A DNA stretch of 64,000 nt, taken from the NCBI GenBank assembly GCA_028280415.1, contig JANQLV010000069.1, positions 1 through 64,000 of the forward strand, in the 5' to 3' direction. Shown in pieces: positions 13,801 to 19,711 of the stretch. The stretch's first letter is position 1. The number at the start of each line of letters is the position of its first letter. This DNA is from Saprospiraceae bacterium (lineage in GTDB: Bacteria > Bacteroidota > Bacteroidia > Chitinophagales > Saprospiraceae). The notes under the pieces are model-generated. The model was not told the origin of the DNA. It saw nothing but the letters and a program-made list of their open reading frames with translations, and made no database searches. The translations under genes and the position numbers were made by a program.

Positions 13801-16789
13801 CAGCTGCCGAGGCATTAAAATTTGTCACTGTTACTCCCGGGCCAGAATAGGTTCCGCCGGCAGGCAAGCCTCCGCTCAAAGCAAACGTGTTATTCAGAAC
13901 ACAATCTTCCGTATCCGCAAGATTAAAACTGACCGAGGGTAAGTCGAATACTACTATGTTGTCCGTTGCTGTATTGGTACAGCCATTGGCATCGGTATAC
14001 GAATAGGTAATTATATGTACCCCGGCTCCAGTCGAGGAGGCATCAAAATTTGTCCCTGTTACTCCCGGGCCAGAATAGGTTCCACCAGCAGGACTCCCCC
14101 CTAACAAAGGAAGAATACTATCTGATACACAGTCTGCGTCATTAGTTAAATTCAGGCTAACCGTAGGCAAATCAATCACTGTAATATTATCTGTAGCCAT
14201 ATTCGTACAACCCTCAACATCTGTGTAGGTATAAGTAATGATATGCGTGCCGAGTCCTGCTATCGAGGCATTAAAATTACCTCCACTCACTCCCGTACCG
14301 GAATAGATTCCTCCGGAAGGGCTTCCTCCGCTAAGCGCTAAAAGCGTGCTATTAAGGCATTCTTCATCATCCAAAAGTGTCAAGTTGACTGTTGGTAAGG
14401 CTAAAACGGTGACACTATCCACTGCTGTACCATTGCATCCGTTCGCATCCGTATAAGTATAGGTAATTGCGTGAGTTCCAAGCCCGGCTACAGTCGCATC
14501 GAAATTAGTACCGCTTACGCCTGTACCGGAGAAAGTTCCACCGGCCGGTGTTCCATTTCCCAATGCCAATGAAGTACTCGTTTCACATTCCAAAGTATCC
14601 GGAAGGTCGAGATCAGGCACAGGTAATGCAAAAACGACGATGTCATCCGTTGCTGTATTGGTACAGCCATTGACATCGGTATAAGTATAAGTAATGGTAT
14701 GCGTTCCAAGTCCGGCTACAGAAGCGTCGAAGTTAGTACCACTTACACCTGTACCCGAGTAATTACCTCCAGCCGGCATTCCACCAGACAAGCTTAGTGT
14801 ATTATTATTTACACAGTCATCTGCATCTGTAAGATTAAGACTAACCGTTGGTAAAGCGTATACAGTAATATCCTCAGTCGCCGTATTCGAACAACCATTG
14901 ACATCGGTATAGGTATAAGTAATGGTATGTGTTCCAAGTCCGGCTGCAGAAGCGTCGAAATTAGTACCGCTTACGCCTGTACCGGAAAAGATTCCGCCCG
15001 TTGGCAGCCCTCCGCTCAGAGGTAGTGTATTATTGTCAATACAATCATCCAAGTCCGGCAAAGACAAAGTCACAGCAGGCAAACTGTTTTCATTAACATT
15101 AATAGAACTTGTAGCAGAACAACCTATAGCATCGGTAACCGTTACATGGTATGTCCCATTAACCAGGCCGCTCAGGTCCTCGGTAGTCGCACCATTACTC
15201 CATAAAAAAGTATAAGGCGCCGTTCCATTAGCAGTACTGATATCAATGCCTCCATCTGCATTATTAGCACATTCATCCGTTGTGACATCTGTAATTTGAA
15301 TATTGCAAAGGTGAACCGATGCACTATCAAGAAGGTCAAAAGTAGAAGTATTCCCGGTAATCGTGAGCGTCGCTATATTTTTAAAAGGTCCGGGTAAATC
15401 CGAAGAGACAATGGTGTCTCTTGCATTAATCGTAATACTTTGACCAGGGATTAGAATATTCAGTGTTAGGGAGCTCCCTCCTGTATAATTATCCAGAATT
15501 TCTGTTGAAGAAAGCGCCTTATTATAAATAGCAATGGATTCGATTGTCCCCAACAAATCCCTATCTGTTATACTCGAATAATCATTTTCATTGAAAGCAG
15601 TCAAAATATCATCCGCATCCCAGTTGCTAAAATTACCGGTAGGATTTTGTTGCCCGCTAGTTGAAACTTCCATACCATTAATATAGAACCTTGCGGTTGT
15701 ACCATCATAAGTATATACAACATGTTGCAAGCCGGGAACTGGATTGATAACATTGAGCGTACTTAATTCATTCGATCCACTCCCGGTAGTTCTCAATCGT
15801 GCTACATAAGTTTGTCCCTCTTGCATTATTTGAAAATTTCGATCCTCTTCATCTTCACTAAACCCGAATATCCTGGCAGGACCTCCCTGTGTATTATTGG
15901 CTGGTGTTAACCAGGTTTCAATAGTGATTTGATTTCCGCCAGTTCCATTTTCTGTAAGACTTTGCCAAACCTTATTATTTGAAGTATTATTTGTAGCAAT
16001 ATCTGCACTGTTTATGCTAAGACTATTGATATTCCAGGTATAATTAGCCGGAGTATTTAAGGTTAAATCCAGTGGCGTTCCAAAATTTGAAACATCCGAA
16101 ATTGTCGAACCTCCATTATCCGAGAAATCATAATAAAGGATAAGGTTTTCTATAATAAGAACAGTATCCAATCTTATCATACCGATTTGATCATCGACCA
16201 GGCTCAAACTAACATTTTCACTACCATTATTCGTTATGGTGTAGGTATAAAAAATCGTATCTCCGGGACTGGCAATGGTTTTATCCGCCGTTTTGACCAG
16301 ATCGATATCCATGTCGCATAAATCATTGATATTGTCTCCATCGCTATCCGTACAATCCAGAGAAGCAGCACAGTCATTACAATCGGCACAATCAATGAGT
16401 CCATCACCATCATCATCGATTCCATTATTACATATTTCGGGTGCGATATAAGCGTTTGCAGAAAGGAGAGCAACTCTTTTTTCAGAAGAATGTTTTACAT
16501 TTTGTTTAGCCGGAAAAAAGTCAAAAGGTTCATCGGTATAGGTAAAATAAAAAAGCTGTTCACGCTCCGTATCATTTAAGGGAGCAGTTCGTACTGTTTT
16601 ATTTTTGTAAAAACCGGAATAAAAATTATTCAAGCTATAGCTGAAGTCCAAAAAAGAGCCAAAGCTGAGGGAGAATAGAATACCAATGCTGAAAACATAA
16701 GGATACCAGCCATTACTACTTAAAGCAGATAGCTTATCCGAGGAAAATTTTTCGGAAAAGTTTTTAAGGTAAGTATTAAATCTATTCAT
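1862..16789 (-). CDS. Giant mosaic adhesin, 4975 residues (DUF11, LamG, SprB, F5/8C, P-domain, HYR)
   Basis: Predicted surface adhesin. It starts at ATG 16789. Residues 28-49 are hydrophobic (signal or anchor) after a 27-residue polar stretch. In order: Ca-binding motif EICNNGIDDDGDG (about 118); DUF11 half, LamG domain (about 215-437), DUF11 second half; seven 76-residue repeats (about 568-1100), two more later (about 1267-1420); SprB repeats; a second LamG (about 1620-1833) inside an SprB repeat; more SprB; an IgGFc-binding-like region (2433-2816); F5/8C copy 1 split by a P-domain (2830-3116); DUF11; F5/8C copy 2 (3415-3556) and copy 3 (3633-3785) inside HYR-like domains; SprB; another MopE-like motif; a propeller-like stretch; DUF11; HYR units to the end. 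No T9SS C-terminal domain of type A or B is visible, which is odd for such a protein. Export route is therefore unresolved. Confidence 0.9.
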   Translation of the reverse strand: MNRFNTYLKNFSEKFSSDKLSALSSNGWYPYVFSIGILFSLSFGSFLDFSYSLNNFYSGFYKNKTVRTAPLNDTEREQLFYFTYTDEPFDFFPAKQNVKHSSEKRVALLSANAYIAPEICNNGIDDDGDGLIDCADCNDCAASLDCTDSDGDNINDLCDMDIDLVKTADKTIASPGDTIFYTYTITNNGSENVSLSLVDDQIGMIRLDTVLIIENLILYYDFSDNGGSTISDVSNFGTPLDLTLNTPANYTWNINSLSINSADIATNNTSNNKVWQSLTENGTGGNQITIETWLTPANNTQGGPARIFGFSEDEEDRNFQIMQEGQTYVARLRTTGSGSNELSTLNVINPVPGLQHVVYTYDGTTARFYINGMEVSTSGQQNPTGNFSNWDADDILTAFNENDYSSITDRDLLGTIESIAIYNKALSSTEILDNYTGGSSLTLNILIPGQSITINARDTIVSSDLPGPFKNIATLTITGNTSTFDLLDSASVHLCNIQITDVTTDECANNADGGIDISTANGTAPYTFLWSNGATTEDLSGLVNGTYHVTVTDAIGCSATSSINVNENSLPAVTLSLPDLDDCIDNNTLPLSGGLPTGGIFSGTGVSGTNFDASAAGLGTHTITYTYTDVNGCSNTATEDITVYALPTVSLNLTDADDCVNNNTLSLSGGMPAGGNYSGTGVSGTNFDASVAGLGTHTITYTYTDVNGCTNTATDDIVVFALPVPDLDLPDTLECETSTSLALGNGTPAGGTFSGTGVSGTNFDATVAGLGTHAITYTYTDANGCNGTAVDSVTVLALPTVNLTLLDDEECLNSTLLALSGGSPSGGIYSGTGVSGGNFNASIAGLGTHIITYTYTDVEGCTNMATDNITVIDLPTVSLNLTNDADCVSDSILPLLGGSPAGGTYSGPGVTGTNFDASSTGAGVHIITYSYTDANGCTNTATDNIVVFDLPSVSFNLADTEDCVLNNTFALSGGLPAGGTYSGPGVTVTNFNASAAGLGTHTITYTYTDANACTNTATQNIDVVSAPTVSLVLATDEACVTNNSVALNGGTPAGGTYSGTGVTGSTFNASAAGTGTHNIFYTYTDANGCSNTATSTFTVYDTPSFATVNVSNPTTCGGNNGSISVSGTGGTGSYEFRLNSGSWQASTSFTGLSAGNYNLYIRNNNGFCEVAYASNSVNLSDPSNPTAEINLPSDGCQNATSVFIATDAGAGATYSWNFGSGASPATATGIGPHNVSFATAGTKNINLTVSLAGCINNDSKNHVVNALPLVSLNLGDTEECISSNTLSLSGGSPSGGAYSGTGVSGTNFDASTAGVGIHTITYTYTDINGCTNTATDNIEVFALPVVSLTLGTDIACIDNNLLSLSGGSPSGGTYSGTGVSGNSFDASTAGVGSHTITYTYTDINGCTNTTTDILTVYDFPSIDNVNTNDPTTCGGSEGWISVILSGGSGNYEYQLNGGSWQSANTFTSLTAGSYTLTVRNNNGLCEVSYPATITLSDPPATVVATSVTSNYTGEDISCVGVSDGFASASASGGLAPYTYLWSNGQTGANLENVPAGTYTVTATDANKCQGTGTVTLNDPPALGVMATFTDVSCYGGTDGAIDVTATGGVGAYTYAWSDLDPEAFWAMDGTTDDISGNGHHARHIWGTELYSTDAVDGNQSFDFNGNTAIYYDDDVSFLESAFNEMTVLMWIKPDNLTGRKMLFDGGGRTHGIALRLNGNILQGAVRSFSNQRNAFEMTFPNDGLWHQVGFVYDNGDFTLMIDGVMGTTSSTGFSTIQMLGGGLNQCGLGAKLGEDSFGGTIFGSPRFYEGLIDNVGFYDVALQNQQVSDNFTDDGDRTGLPAGQYKVYVYDLNGCTDSITLTVNQPDSLALSANISDVLCNGGSTGEIDLIISGGTSPFTQSWSNSATSEDLTGLSIGTYTVTVTDANGCTVIDDFTVNEPAVLTASASVTSNYSGFDLSCFGASDGTGTVVANGGTTPYSYFWSNGQTSLNLTNVAAGSYSITVTDANGCTATSSTTFSDPPAMTINTSVTSSYAGQDVSCPGAADGAATASASNGAGSYTYTWSNGQMGANLINVSAGTYSVTATDANGCTISGNITLVDPPGMTITTSVTSNYNGADISCAGSTDGSANAAATGGGGSYTYTWSNGQAGMNLLNVGAGTYTVTVTDAFGCTAAQSVTLTNPANVGLSISVTSDYNGSQVSCNGGTDGTALATASGGTGAYSYNWSNGQTTANLTNAGAGTYTITVTDANACTATASVTLTDPSPLTFSVTSADPSDCGVNDGIILFSATGGIGTYEYSIDGSVWQSSNSFLGLAPGTYFTYVRNDLGTCQVGPTAITINIPEAPTIDNITVINPTTISSTDGGILITASGTGIAIEYSIDGISWQSSNLFTNLSVGTYTVTVRYNGFTCESSSPVTLSAGGGVVGQGGGDNYCSDDLSGVQFVELYYIPYPEDQIFTSLSVLHTPSCGSSSIVEEPIQTYVSLGAVEAGTIIYYDHWEDGYEPNLSFPVQPTTEIWGDGNSANGIPPCYAIDYLNAADIIVLNNSVVSTTRQSVIDYDAGDKLGSQGNLSMTRLAWASGLNTLLAGALEVYPTLYWGTDFQIPVGENTSVNEMFDYTAVTIMASQNSTTVNIDSTGNGSVDISIVLNEGESFLVNGNVHSGATINASAPIQVDLITGDICARAEARFFTIKPISLWSDSYYNPVATENNGASETESDNHPTYVHLYNPNNSAIQVRWETEAGYQGQVSVASNGTAYVEIPDNTGSKFYTNNGRVFYAIATIDSDADGSVRNSAHDWGFALVPEGQVSNQITLVGFAPGQDPTACTTTSIDKSSWSLHYVDSEETVSETAPATNAFDGNDNTYWHTQYNGTPDPQPHEIQIDLGASHDITGFKYQPRIGAVTSNTYTNNTYVEIDDASASTITSQINVPTGGSISDINVLNLDISHTYINDLYITLTSPSGTEVVLLRYPCGNDEDIYIDIDDEGAAYDSWSCPPTDNNAYEPYGNLSDFDGEDPTGTWTLEIQDAYDDDGGGLNGWQLQVSTASVGNGTIADYEFYISADGTAWNSAIATGTWANDVSEKEVTFNATTGRYIRLVSTSEVNGNPWTSVAEIDVLECPPISNENSAPVWLTAAYPTGSSSTGSITVCLDYDGDGGSLTDINGETYDASIILNNLENAKIYDPDGDQTGMQIWVCDGSDAIIAGAWGQDPATASGGTPAIDLGVGLPNGIPFATSKCVDLSKDYNSNGLYDECDEVIYTLFVRNSGALPLSTGTVNVRDTLPADVSYIPNSAVAIVNGVVNNLTDDTAPASPFPLDEAGLNYNAVIQPGDSVIFRFEAVINDIAAAKFITNRAAVTNGQRALYPEVSFPAQEPTGAILTGVPVDTTVQCGMIPTEPVIDSEIYSTNNCEEVDLIPQTGWSLLYVDSEETVGESAPATNAFDGDENTYWHTEWNSGTPPHPHEIQIDLGATYNIAGFRYLPRQSGSNGKIADYEFYVSDDGSNWGTALSTGTWTNNVSEEEIIFSITKGRYVRLVAISEVNGNPFTSVAELNVLQCVNFAPVTITFTETSTQTNDGSSTDDCYEITRNWEAVDHCGQVSNYSQTITVVDTIAPVFADMPGDITVTANAIPETPTINCASVSNIALGKTVTQSSTDNGGNASRAIDGNTDGDFSNNSVTHTQSELQPWWEIDLGTVYPVEEIEIWNRTDCCMARLSNYYILVSDKAFASTDLATSLGDPEVTAYFQSATAGTPATVSIDTTARYVRVQLQGTDVLSLAEVVITPSCISATDNCDSDANLSYSEINVPSGCSYDITRTWTATDNCGNVSTHVQTINVLSALDIDANSTTDYNGEELSCTGASDGAGEVIINGGVPPINIIWSDGQTGTTAINLSEGTYYLTVTDANGCTATDSLSLVAPPDITVNANITSDYGGQQISCVGASDGSAFVNASGGTGAFTYNWSSGQNTTGVNGLSAGTYTVTATDTNGCTATATVTLNDPPPLSISANVTSDYNGEDISCVGTNDGSAEANATGGTGIISYSWNTGQTGNAINSLAAGTYTVTATDANGCTVETSVTLNDPPPIAIITADNDPSLCEANDGQIAASATGGSGSYEYRIGASGTWQASNLFTGLAAGSYDIYVRNDDGTCPTGPETVTLTDPVPQSCPILLTADTLTYCQTDISVNMFINPSPDATGYTWTLPAGMILISGQGTDSIVVNMNNIATGTYSICVVTNSNCGDSPACCVDLEVIGCEEICGNGIDDDGDGLIDRADDDCVDCDVIYATNTEYIQDVNLATGAAEDTINPTVLSTFTNAMGLDTMSLRFYYLDNSGANQEIFHYDSNNDTHTATGVQIPAATAVNAFAFNAGGLAYALADDGDLFSITTNYSGSDVPTVNLLGNVGARAYGDIAVDGEGIIWAIADTDLYRIDPTVATPTITLVSTVSEAGNFNGNSIEGLAFSASGQLLASAGNQLYSIDILTTQATLIGGLGTVTTDLASCAFPVFIADIAITKTVSPAGTVSPGDTLTYTITVQNTGGIIITGATLTDAIPAGTNYVGGSTSMNGTPVADIAGLMPFTSGGAINSSGLASGSIANGNNAVIVFQVVTDCCPGVSSISNQASVDYDDNLTPVLSDDPMVGGAADPTVTNVSTLAAPIITTPASNLILACNTTTNTTAINAWLASNGGATATVNCGNVNWTNDYTSLSDECGATGTAIVTFTATNDCGSSVTTSATLTVQDNTPPTWDTNPVDITVECDGTTDPGGTISAWLTSFGGGSASDDCGSVTITNDYTGLTSIGCSGTGSAAVIFTATDECGLSSTSSATLTIVDTTPPSLSTLPDITVDCDDIPVPVPPADVDDCDPDVTVVYNEVRVYHPNPNWKNTGTCEILYTVSDASYDDKGTLGDTSDDEMTFTLTVIGQNTGSAWSASVNGTPVNGAYYRTYQIGPVNSGGSILSFSIVDDNDPACNITVTLDATDF
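5433..5890 (-). other. Third F5/8C (fucolectin-like) domain nested in an HYR-like domain
   Basis: Encodes NIALGKTV to LAEVVITPSC, about residues 3633-3785 of the giant adhesin. It carries WNRTDCC, YYILVS and RYVRVQ, also seen three times in the 2274-residue protein at 43471. On its N side is the first part of an HYR-like domain (GDITVTANAIPETPTI) and on its C side the rest (SATDNC ... TRTWTATDNCGN), so the lectin sits within that domain. Confidence 0.75.
6120..6545 (-). other. Second F5/8C domain nested in an HYR-like domain
   Basis: Encodes GWSLLYVDSEET to VAELNVLQC, about residues 3415-3556. It is flanked by the two halves of an HYR-like domain (VDTTVQCG...STNNC before, VTITFTETST...TRNWEAVDHCG after). 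It is a close relative of copy 1 at about 7440-8300 but is not interrupted, so it serves as an internal reference for the P-domain insertion there. Confidence 0.75.
7645..8090 (-). other. P-domain (proprotein convertase type) inserted inside F5/8C copy 1
   Basis: About 148 codons (residues about 2901-3047) matching the P/homoB beta-sandwich pattern: INVP..G.I..INV..LDISHTYINDLYITLTSP, then GTEVVLL and FDGEDPTGTWTLEIQDAYDDDGG.LNGWQL. It lies between YQPR and NGTIADYEFY of an F5/8C domain. In copy 2 the same boundary reads YLPRQSGSNGKIADYEFY with no insert. The host F5/8C spans roughly 7440-8300. Confidence 0.8.
9970..10980 (-). repeat. SprB repeat block, 243-bp period
   Basis: The string CCATT(A/G)CTCC recurs at 10101, 10344, 10587 and 10830, exactly 243 bases (81 codons) apart. 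Each unit encodes an SprB-type repeat (SC.G..DG.a.a.a.GG...Y.Y.WSNGQT...L.N..aGtY.vtVTDAnGCt). SprB repeats are known from the gliding adhesin of Flavobacterium johnsoniae. A related block lies at about 4530-5280. Confidence 0.85.
11290..11930 (-). other. LamG/concanavalin-like domain inserted in an SprB repeat
   Basis: About residues 1620-1833. Signature residues are FWAMDG, NGHHA, MTVLMWIKPD, DGLWHQVGFVYD, DGVMG and YEGLIDNVGFYDVAL. The SprB repeat is broken at its WSNG loop: AYTYAWSDLDPE precedes the LamG and DRTGLPAGQYKVYVYDLNGC follows it, which together make one complete repeat. Confidence 0.8.
12530..15087 (-). repeat. 76-residue adhesin repeats (228-bp period), seven plus two copies
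   Basis: Seven head-to-tail units fill about 13490-15087 and two more lie at about 12530-12990, separated by SprB-like and PKD-like units. CATTGACATCGGT-type strings occur at 14440, 14668 and 14896, 228 bases apart. Each unit encodes LP.VsL.L.d...C..n..l.LsGG.P.GG.YSGtGVsG..FdAs.AG.GtH.ITYTYTD.NGC.NTAT. Frame is preserved throughout. Confidence 0.85.
15478..16145 (-). other. LamG-like domain inserted in the first DUF11 domain
   Basis: About residues 215-437: LYYDFSDNGG, ITIETWLTPA, RIFGFSED, GLQHVVYTYDG, FYINGMEVSTSG and GTIESIAIYNKAL are LamG-type strands. It is preceded by DIDLVKTADKTIASPGDTI...SLVDDQIG and followed by LNILIPGQSITINARDTI...KNIATLTITGN, the two halves of a DUF11 domain. Confidence 0.75.
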
Positions 16790-17109
16790 GTATTCAAATC
16801 GTAAGAGTCAAATAGTTCATCTTTCGATTTACGCTACTCAATGTTTTACAGAGCCATATTTCAGTCCTGTATCCCCTTTTATATAGCGGTATATTTGATT
16901 CTTTTTTACTGTTGATTGAAATAGCTGCAATTCCTATCCCTTTGAAAGAAAACATAGATTACAAAATCAAAATTGAACAAATCATAGTTATTCAAATATG
17001 ATTTTTACAATAATTATACCATTAGAAAGAGATAGAGTAGCTATTTATCCCCGAATTGAGCCCAGATATTGATGGAATAGAATAGTTTCTGGCAGATATG
17101 TAAAAATTA
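16790..17109. other. AT-rich gap upstream of the giant adhesin gene
   Basis: 320 bases, presumably the leader and promoter of the minus-strand giant gene. I see no clear TAnnTTTG box, hairpin or small gene. The short frame at its right end overlaps the next gene and has no recognisable content. Confidence 0.4.
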
Positions 17110-17655
17110 CTAAAGCTTTTGGTAGGTTTCAAAAAATTCCAGACGGGCAATTCTGTATATTTCAGAATAATCAGGAGGACACACCAGAAAATCATCTTTT
17201 TTAACAATCATATCCTCTTTCCAGGGTGCAATAAAAGAAAATTCGTCAGGAAGATTGAATTTTCTCAAAACAGATTCGGTCATTTCCAAAGCCACTACCT
17301 TCCCCTTGGCTTTATAAAAATTAAATTCTCCGTCTCCAGAAGCAAAATACTCATATTTGTCATTAAACTTTTTTGAGCTGATTATATATTGCTCTCTGGC
17401 TTTCGTTTGATTCTGAATGAGAAAATCACCGTCTTTTGCTCTATTCACGGTTTCCAAGCCATCCGAAGTAATCGTTTCTACCCTTTCTCCTGCTATCGCT
17501 TTACGCGCTAAAACCTTTTTGATTTTTTTGTAGACCTGCCCTTCCGATTTTATACCTGGTAAAAACAGTTTTTGTAAATTTTCCTGACTTATTGGATATG
17601 AGTGCATTTTTTCTGCAGTTTTCTCTGTTCGAATAACAATATAGAGGCCTATCAT
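17110..17655 (-). CDS. Conserved-looking protein of unknown function (PGDYG-like halves)
   Basis: 181 residues from ATG 17655. No signal peptide or membrane segment, so probably cytoplasmic. It seems to hold an internal duplication: residues about 73-100 (K.GDFLI...Y.I....F...Y) resemble residues about 150-179 (KKDDFLV...Y.I....F.ETY), a pattern reminiscent of the small PGDYG domain. Between them is FASGDGEFNFYKAKGKVVALEMTE. It lies upstream of the giant adhesin gene on the same strand, with a 320-base gap, so a shared function is not implied. A later start at MHSYPIS (residue 17) is possible, since the stretch before the first ATG has only a weak GGATAAGG. No function assigned. Confidence 0.55.
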   Translation of the reverse strand: MIGLYIVIRTEKTAEKMHSYPISQENLQKLFLPGIKSEGQVYKKIKKVLARKAIAGERVETITSDGLETVNRAKDGDFLIQNQTKAREQYIISSKKFNDKYEYFASGDGEFNFYKAKGKVVALEMTESVLRKFNLPDEFSFIAPWKEDMIVKKDDFLVCPPDYSEIYRIARLEFFETYQKL

Positions 17656-18040
17656 GCCTTATCCGGTACTTTTTTAGGCACAGGTTTATGAGATCGTCTA
17701 AGGTTTAAAAAACGTTAAATATCAGTCTTATGAAAAGAGGTATTTTACTATAAAATGATAATCACCTCTTTGTAAAATGCTATGCCAAAAAAATAGCGCA
17801 TTATTAAATATCAAAGTTAAACAGAAACAAACAAATAGAAAAACGGTAGTAAACACAATAATCATCTGCCACCGTTTAATAAAGCTTAATGAATTGCTAA
17901 TGTTATTAACAGTAGATTCAAAAATGCTTAAAGGCTCAGGATATATTTTTAGTTCTGTACCATCAAAAAAAAGCAATAAATCGAAAATAAAATCCGTTTT
18001 CTTTGAAATTTTTTAACATTTTAATAGAAAAATTAATCTC
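17656..18040. other. Divergent promoter region
   Basis: 385 bases between a minus-strand gene and the plus-strand DUF4382 lipoprotein, so it should carry two promoters. It is strongly AT-rich. A minus-strand frame at 17728-17976 has one hydrophobic stretch but only a TTG start and no support; I do not call it. Confidence 0.4.
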
Positions 18041-18991
18041 ATGACGTTCAAAAAATTCAGTTTTCTAACTTCCATTATTGGATTTTTAGTTTTTTTGGGT
18101 TCCTGCCAAAAAGACGATGACAGCAATGTAGGATTAAAAGGTTCTGCCCAATTTGAAATTACCGATGCCCCGATTGATAATGCAAATGTTAAAGGCGCTT
18201 TTGTGACAATTGCTGAAATAAAGGTTGACGGTCAATCCCTTGAAGGTTTCAACAAAACAACGATTGATGTATTGGCGTACCAAAATGGGGATACCAAACT
18301 ATTGACTAATTCTGAACTTGAAGCAAAGTCTTATAATGAGTTAACCTTAGTATTAGATTTTGAAAATGATGAAAACGGAGATTCCCCAGGTTGTTATGTA
18401 GAGGAACATAATGGAAATACCAAGCATCCATTAACTTCTGAATCAAACGAGATAACGATAAGCCATACTTTTGAAGTAGAAGCAGATAGTCAATCTGAAT
18501 TCGTGTTGGATTTTGATTTGAGAAAATGTATCAAAAAAGAGGAGAATCCCGATGACAATTACGAGTTCGTTTCCCAATCGGAAATGGAAAGTGGAATCAG
18601 AATAGTTAGCAAAAATAATGTAGGGATAATTAAAGGAAATTGTAACGATTTAGTTTCGCAAAGCGATAAGGTAGTTGTCTACGCCTATAAAAAAGGTGAA
18701 TACGACAGAAATACGGAGGTTCAGGGCCAAGGACAAAGCAATATTGAGTTTTCAAATGCCATAACAAGTTCTTCATTAGATGCAAATGGGAATTTTGAAC
18801 TACATTTCTTAGAAGAAGGGGAATATGAAATTCATTATTGCTCATACAAGGAAAATAGTACTGGAGAAATGGAGTTGCAGGGTACATTAAGTGTTGATGT
18901 TTTGGGCTCTCTTGATATAGGCGCTATATCAGTTGATGCTTCCGCTTCAGTAACAATTGATGTTTTAGTAACAGGAGTAGTTCCAATATAA
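18041..18991 (+). CDS. DUF4382 outer-membrane-type lipoprotein
   Basis: 316 residues. MTFKKFSFLTSIIGFLVFLGSC is a lipoprotein signal with lipobox LGSC, giving a lipidated cysteine at residue 22, followed by acidic DDDD-like residues typical of exported Bacteroidota lipoproteins. Residues about 35-190 fit DUF4382 (FEITDAPID..NVKGAFVTIAEIKVDG, then ELTLVLDF). The second half (FELHFLEEGEYEIHY) looks like a beta-sandwich of the carboxypeptidase-regulatory type. Role unknown; likely a cell-surface or periplasmic binding protein. It appears monocistronic: divergent from the gene on its left and closed by a strong terminator at 19017-19049. Confidence 0.8.
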   Translation: MTFKKFSFLTSIIGFLVFLGSCQKDDDSNVGLKGSAQFEITDAPIDNANVKGAFVTIAEIKVDGQSLEGFNKTTIDVLAYQNGDTKLLTNSELEAKSYNELTLVLDFENDENGDSPGCYVEEHNGNTKHPLTSESNEITISHTFEVEADSQSEFVLDFDLRKCIKKEENPDDNYEFVSQSEMESGIRIVSKNNVGIIKGNCNDLVSQSDKVVVYAYKKGEYDRNTEVQGQGQSNIEFSNAITSSSLDANGNFELHFLEEGEYEIHYCSYKENSTGEMELQGTLSVDVLGSLDIGAISVDASASVTIDVLVTGVVPI

Positions 18992-19016
18992 TTATAAAGA
19001 ATTCAATCGATCAGAA

Positions 19017-19049
19017 GGGTATCTTTTCCAATGGAGAAGATACCTTTTT
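19017..19049 (+). terminator. Rho-independent terminator
   Basis: GGTATCTTTTCC at 19018-19029 pairs with GGAGAAGATACC at 19033-19044 (12 bp with one G-U), a three-base loop, then TTTTT. It lies 25 bases after the stop codon of the lipoprotein gene. Confidence 0.85.
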
Positions 19050-19252
19050 CAATTGACAAAAAATAAATCAGTATAAGGAAAAGACGTATGCGGAACAAAG
19101 TGAAAACCGATGATAGTTCCTAAACGCGCCCACTACATTTGTACTATAACTTGTTAGCTAAAACAATCCATTGGGTAATCAAAATTTTTCATATTGTAAT
19201 TATTTCTTATTTTTAAAAATGGAAAAATTCCCGGCAAAAACAAAAAACCAAT

Positions 19253-19690
19253 ATGGATCAGAAAACTTACCTCGCGGAAAGAATCGACAATCAAATTGAT
19301 TGGTACGAAAAAAAGAGCAAATCCAACCAAAATAAATATAAAACGCTCAAAACCATCGTCATTATCACTTCTGTTTCTATTCCTTTTTTAGCTGGTCTGA
19401 TCAAGACTGAAAGTGACATTACTAAAATAGCTGTTGGTATCGGCGGAGTACTCATTGCCGCTATCGAAGGTGTTTTAGCACTTAATAAATATCAGGATTT
19501 GTGGCTTGAATATCGACTTGCTGCCGAGATGTTAAAGCAAGAAAAAATTATTTTTTCTACGCAGTCTGGTCCCTATGAAAACAAAAAAAATACTTTCAAA
19601 CTTTTTGTTACCAGAGCAGAATCAATCATGAGTAGTGAAAATAAGAACTGGTTACAGAATCAACAAAAGGAAGATGATTCCGAATCTTAA
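19253..19690 (+). CDS. DUF4231/SLATT-like two-TM membrane protein
   Basis: 145 residues. The opening YLAERIDNQIDWYEKKS and the later LWLEYRLAAEMLKQEK...GPY are the conserved ends of DUF4231. Two membrane helices lie at about residues 35-52 and 60-78. DUF4231 belongs to the SLATT superfamily, whose members are proposed pore-forming or membrane-disrupting effectors in bacterial conflict systems (established by comparative genomics). It is the first gene of a tight plus-strand operon: 21 bases to the patatin gene, which is 9 bases from a TIR gene. From that I infer a membrane effector in an immune or suicide locus. An overlapping upstream ATG at 19219 is out of frame. Signals upstream: AT-rich, no clear promoter box. 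Confidence 0.8.
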   Translation: MDQKTYLAERIDNQIDWYEKKSKSNQNKYKTLKTIVIITSVSIPFLAGLIKTESDITKIAVGIGGVLIAAIEGVLALNKYQDLWLEYRLAAEMLKQEKIIFSTQSGPYENKKNTFKLFVTRAESIMSSENKNWLQNQQKEDDSES

Positions 19691-19711
19691 ATAACCCTTA
19701 ATCCAAACCTT

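Noticed and set aside
9970-15087. CRISPR-like periodic repeats
   Set aside because: Periods of 228 and 243 bases keep the reading frame and encode protein domains; there are no short direct repeats with unique spacers.
3923-16473. Many frames of 60-100 codons on both strands within the giant adhesin gene
   Set aside because: They are shadows of a repetitive coding sequence; their translations are low-complexity and recur with the repeat period.
17728-17976. Minus-strand frame of 82 codons with one hydrophobic stretch
   Set aside because: Only a TTG start, no ribosome site, lies in AT-rich divergent promoter DNA and overlaps an equally long frame on the other strand.
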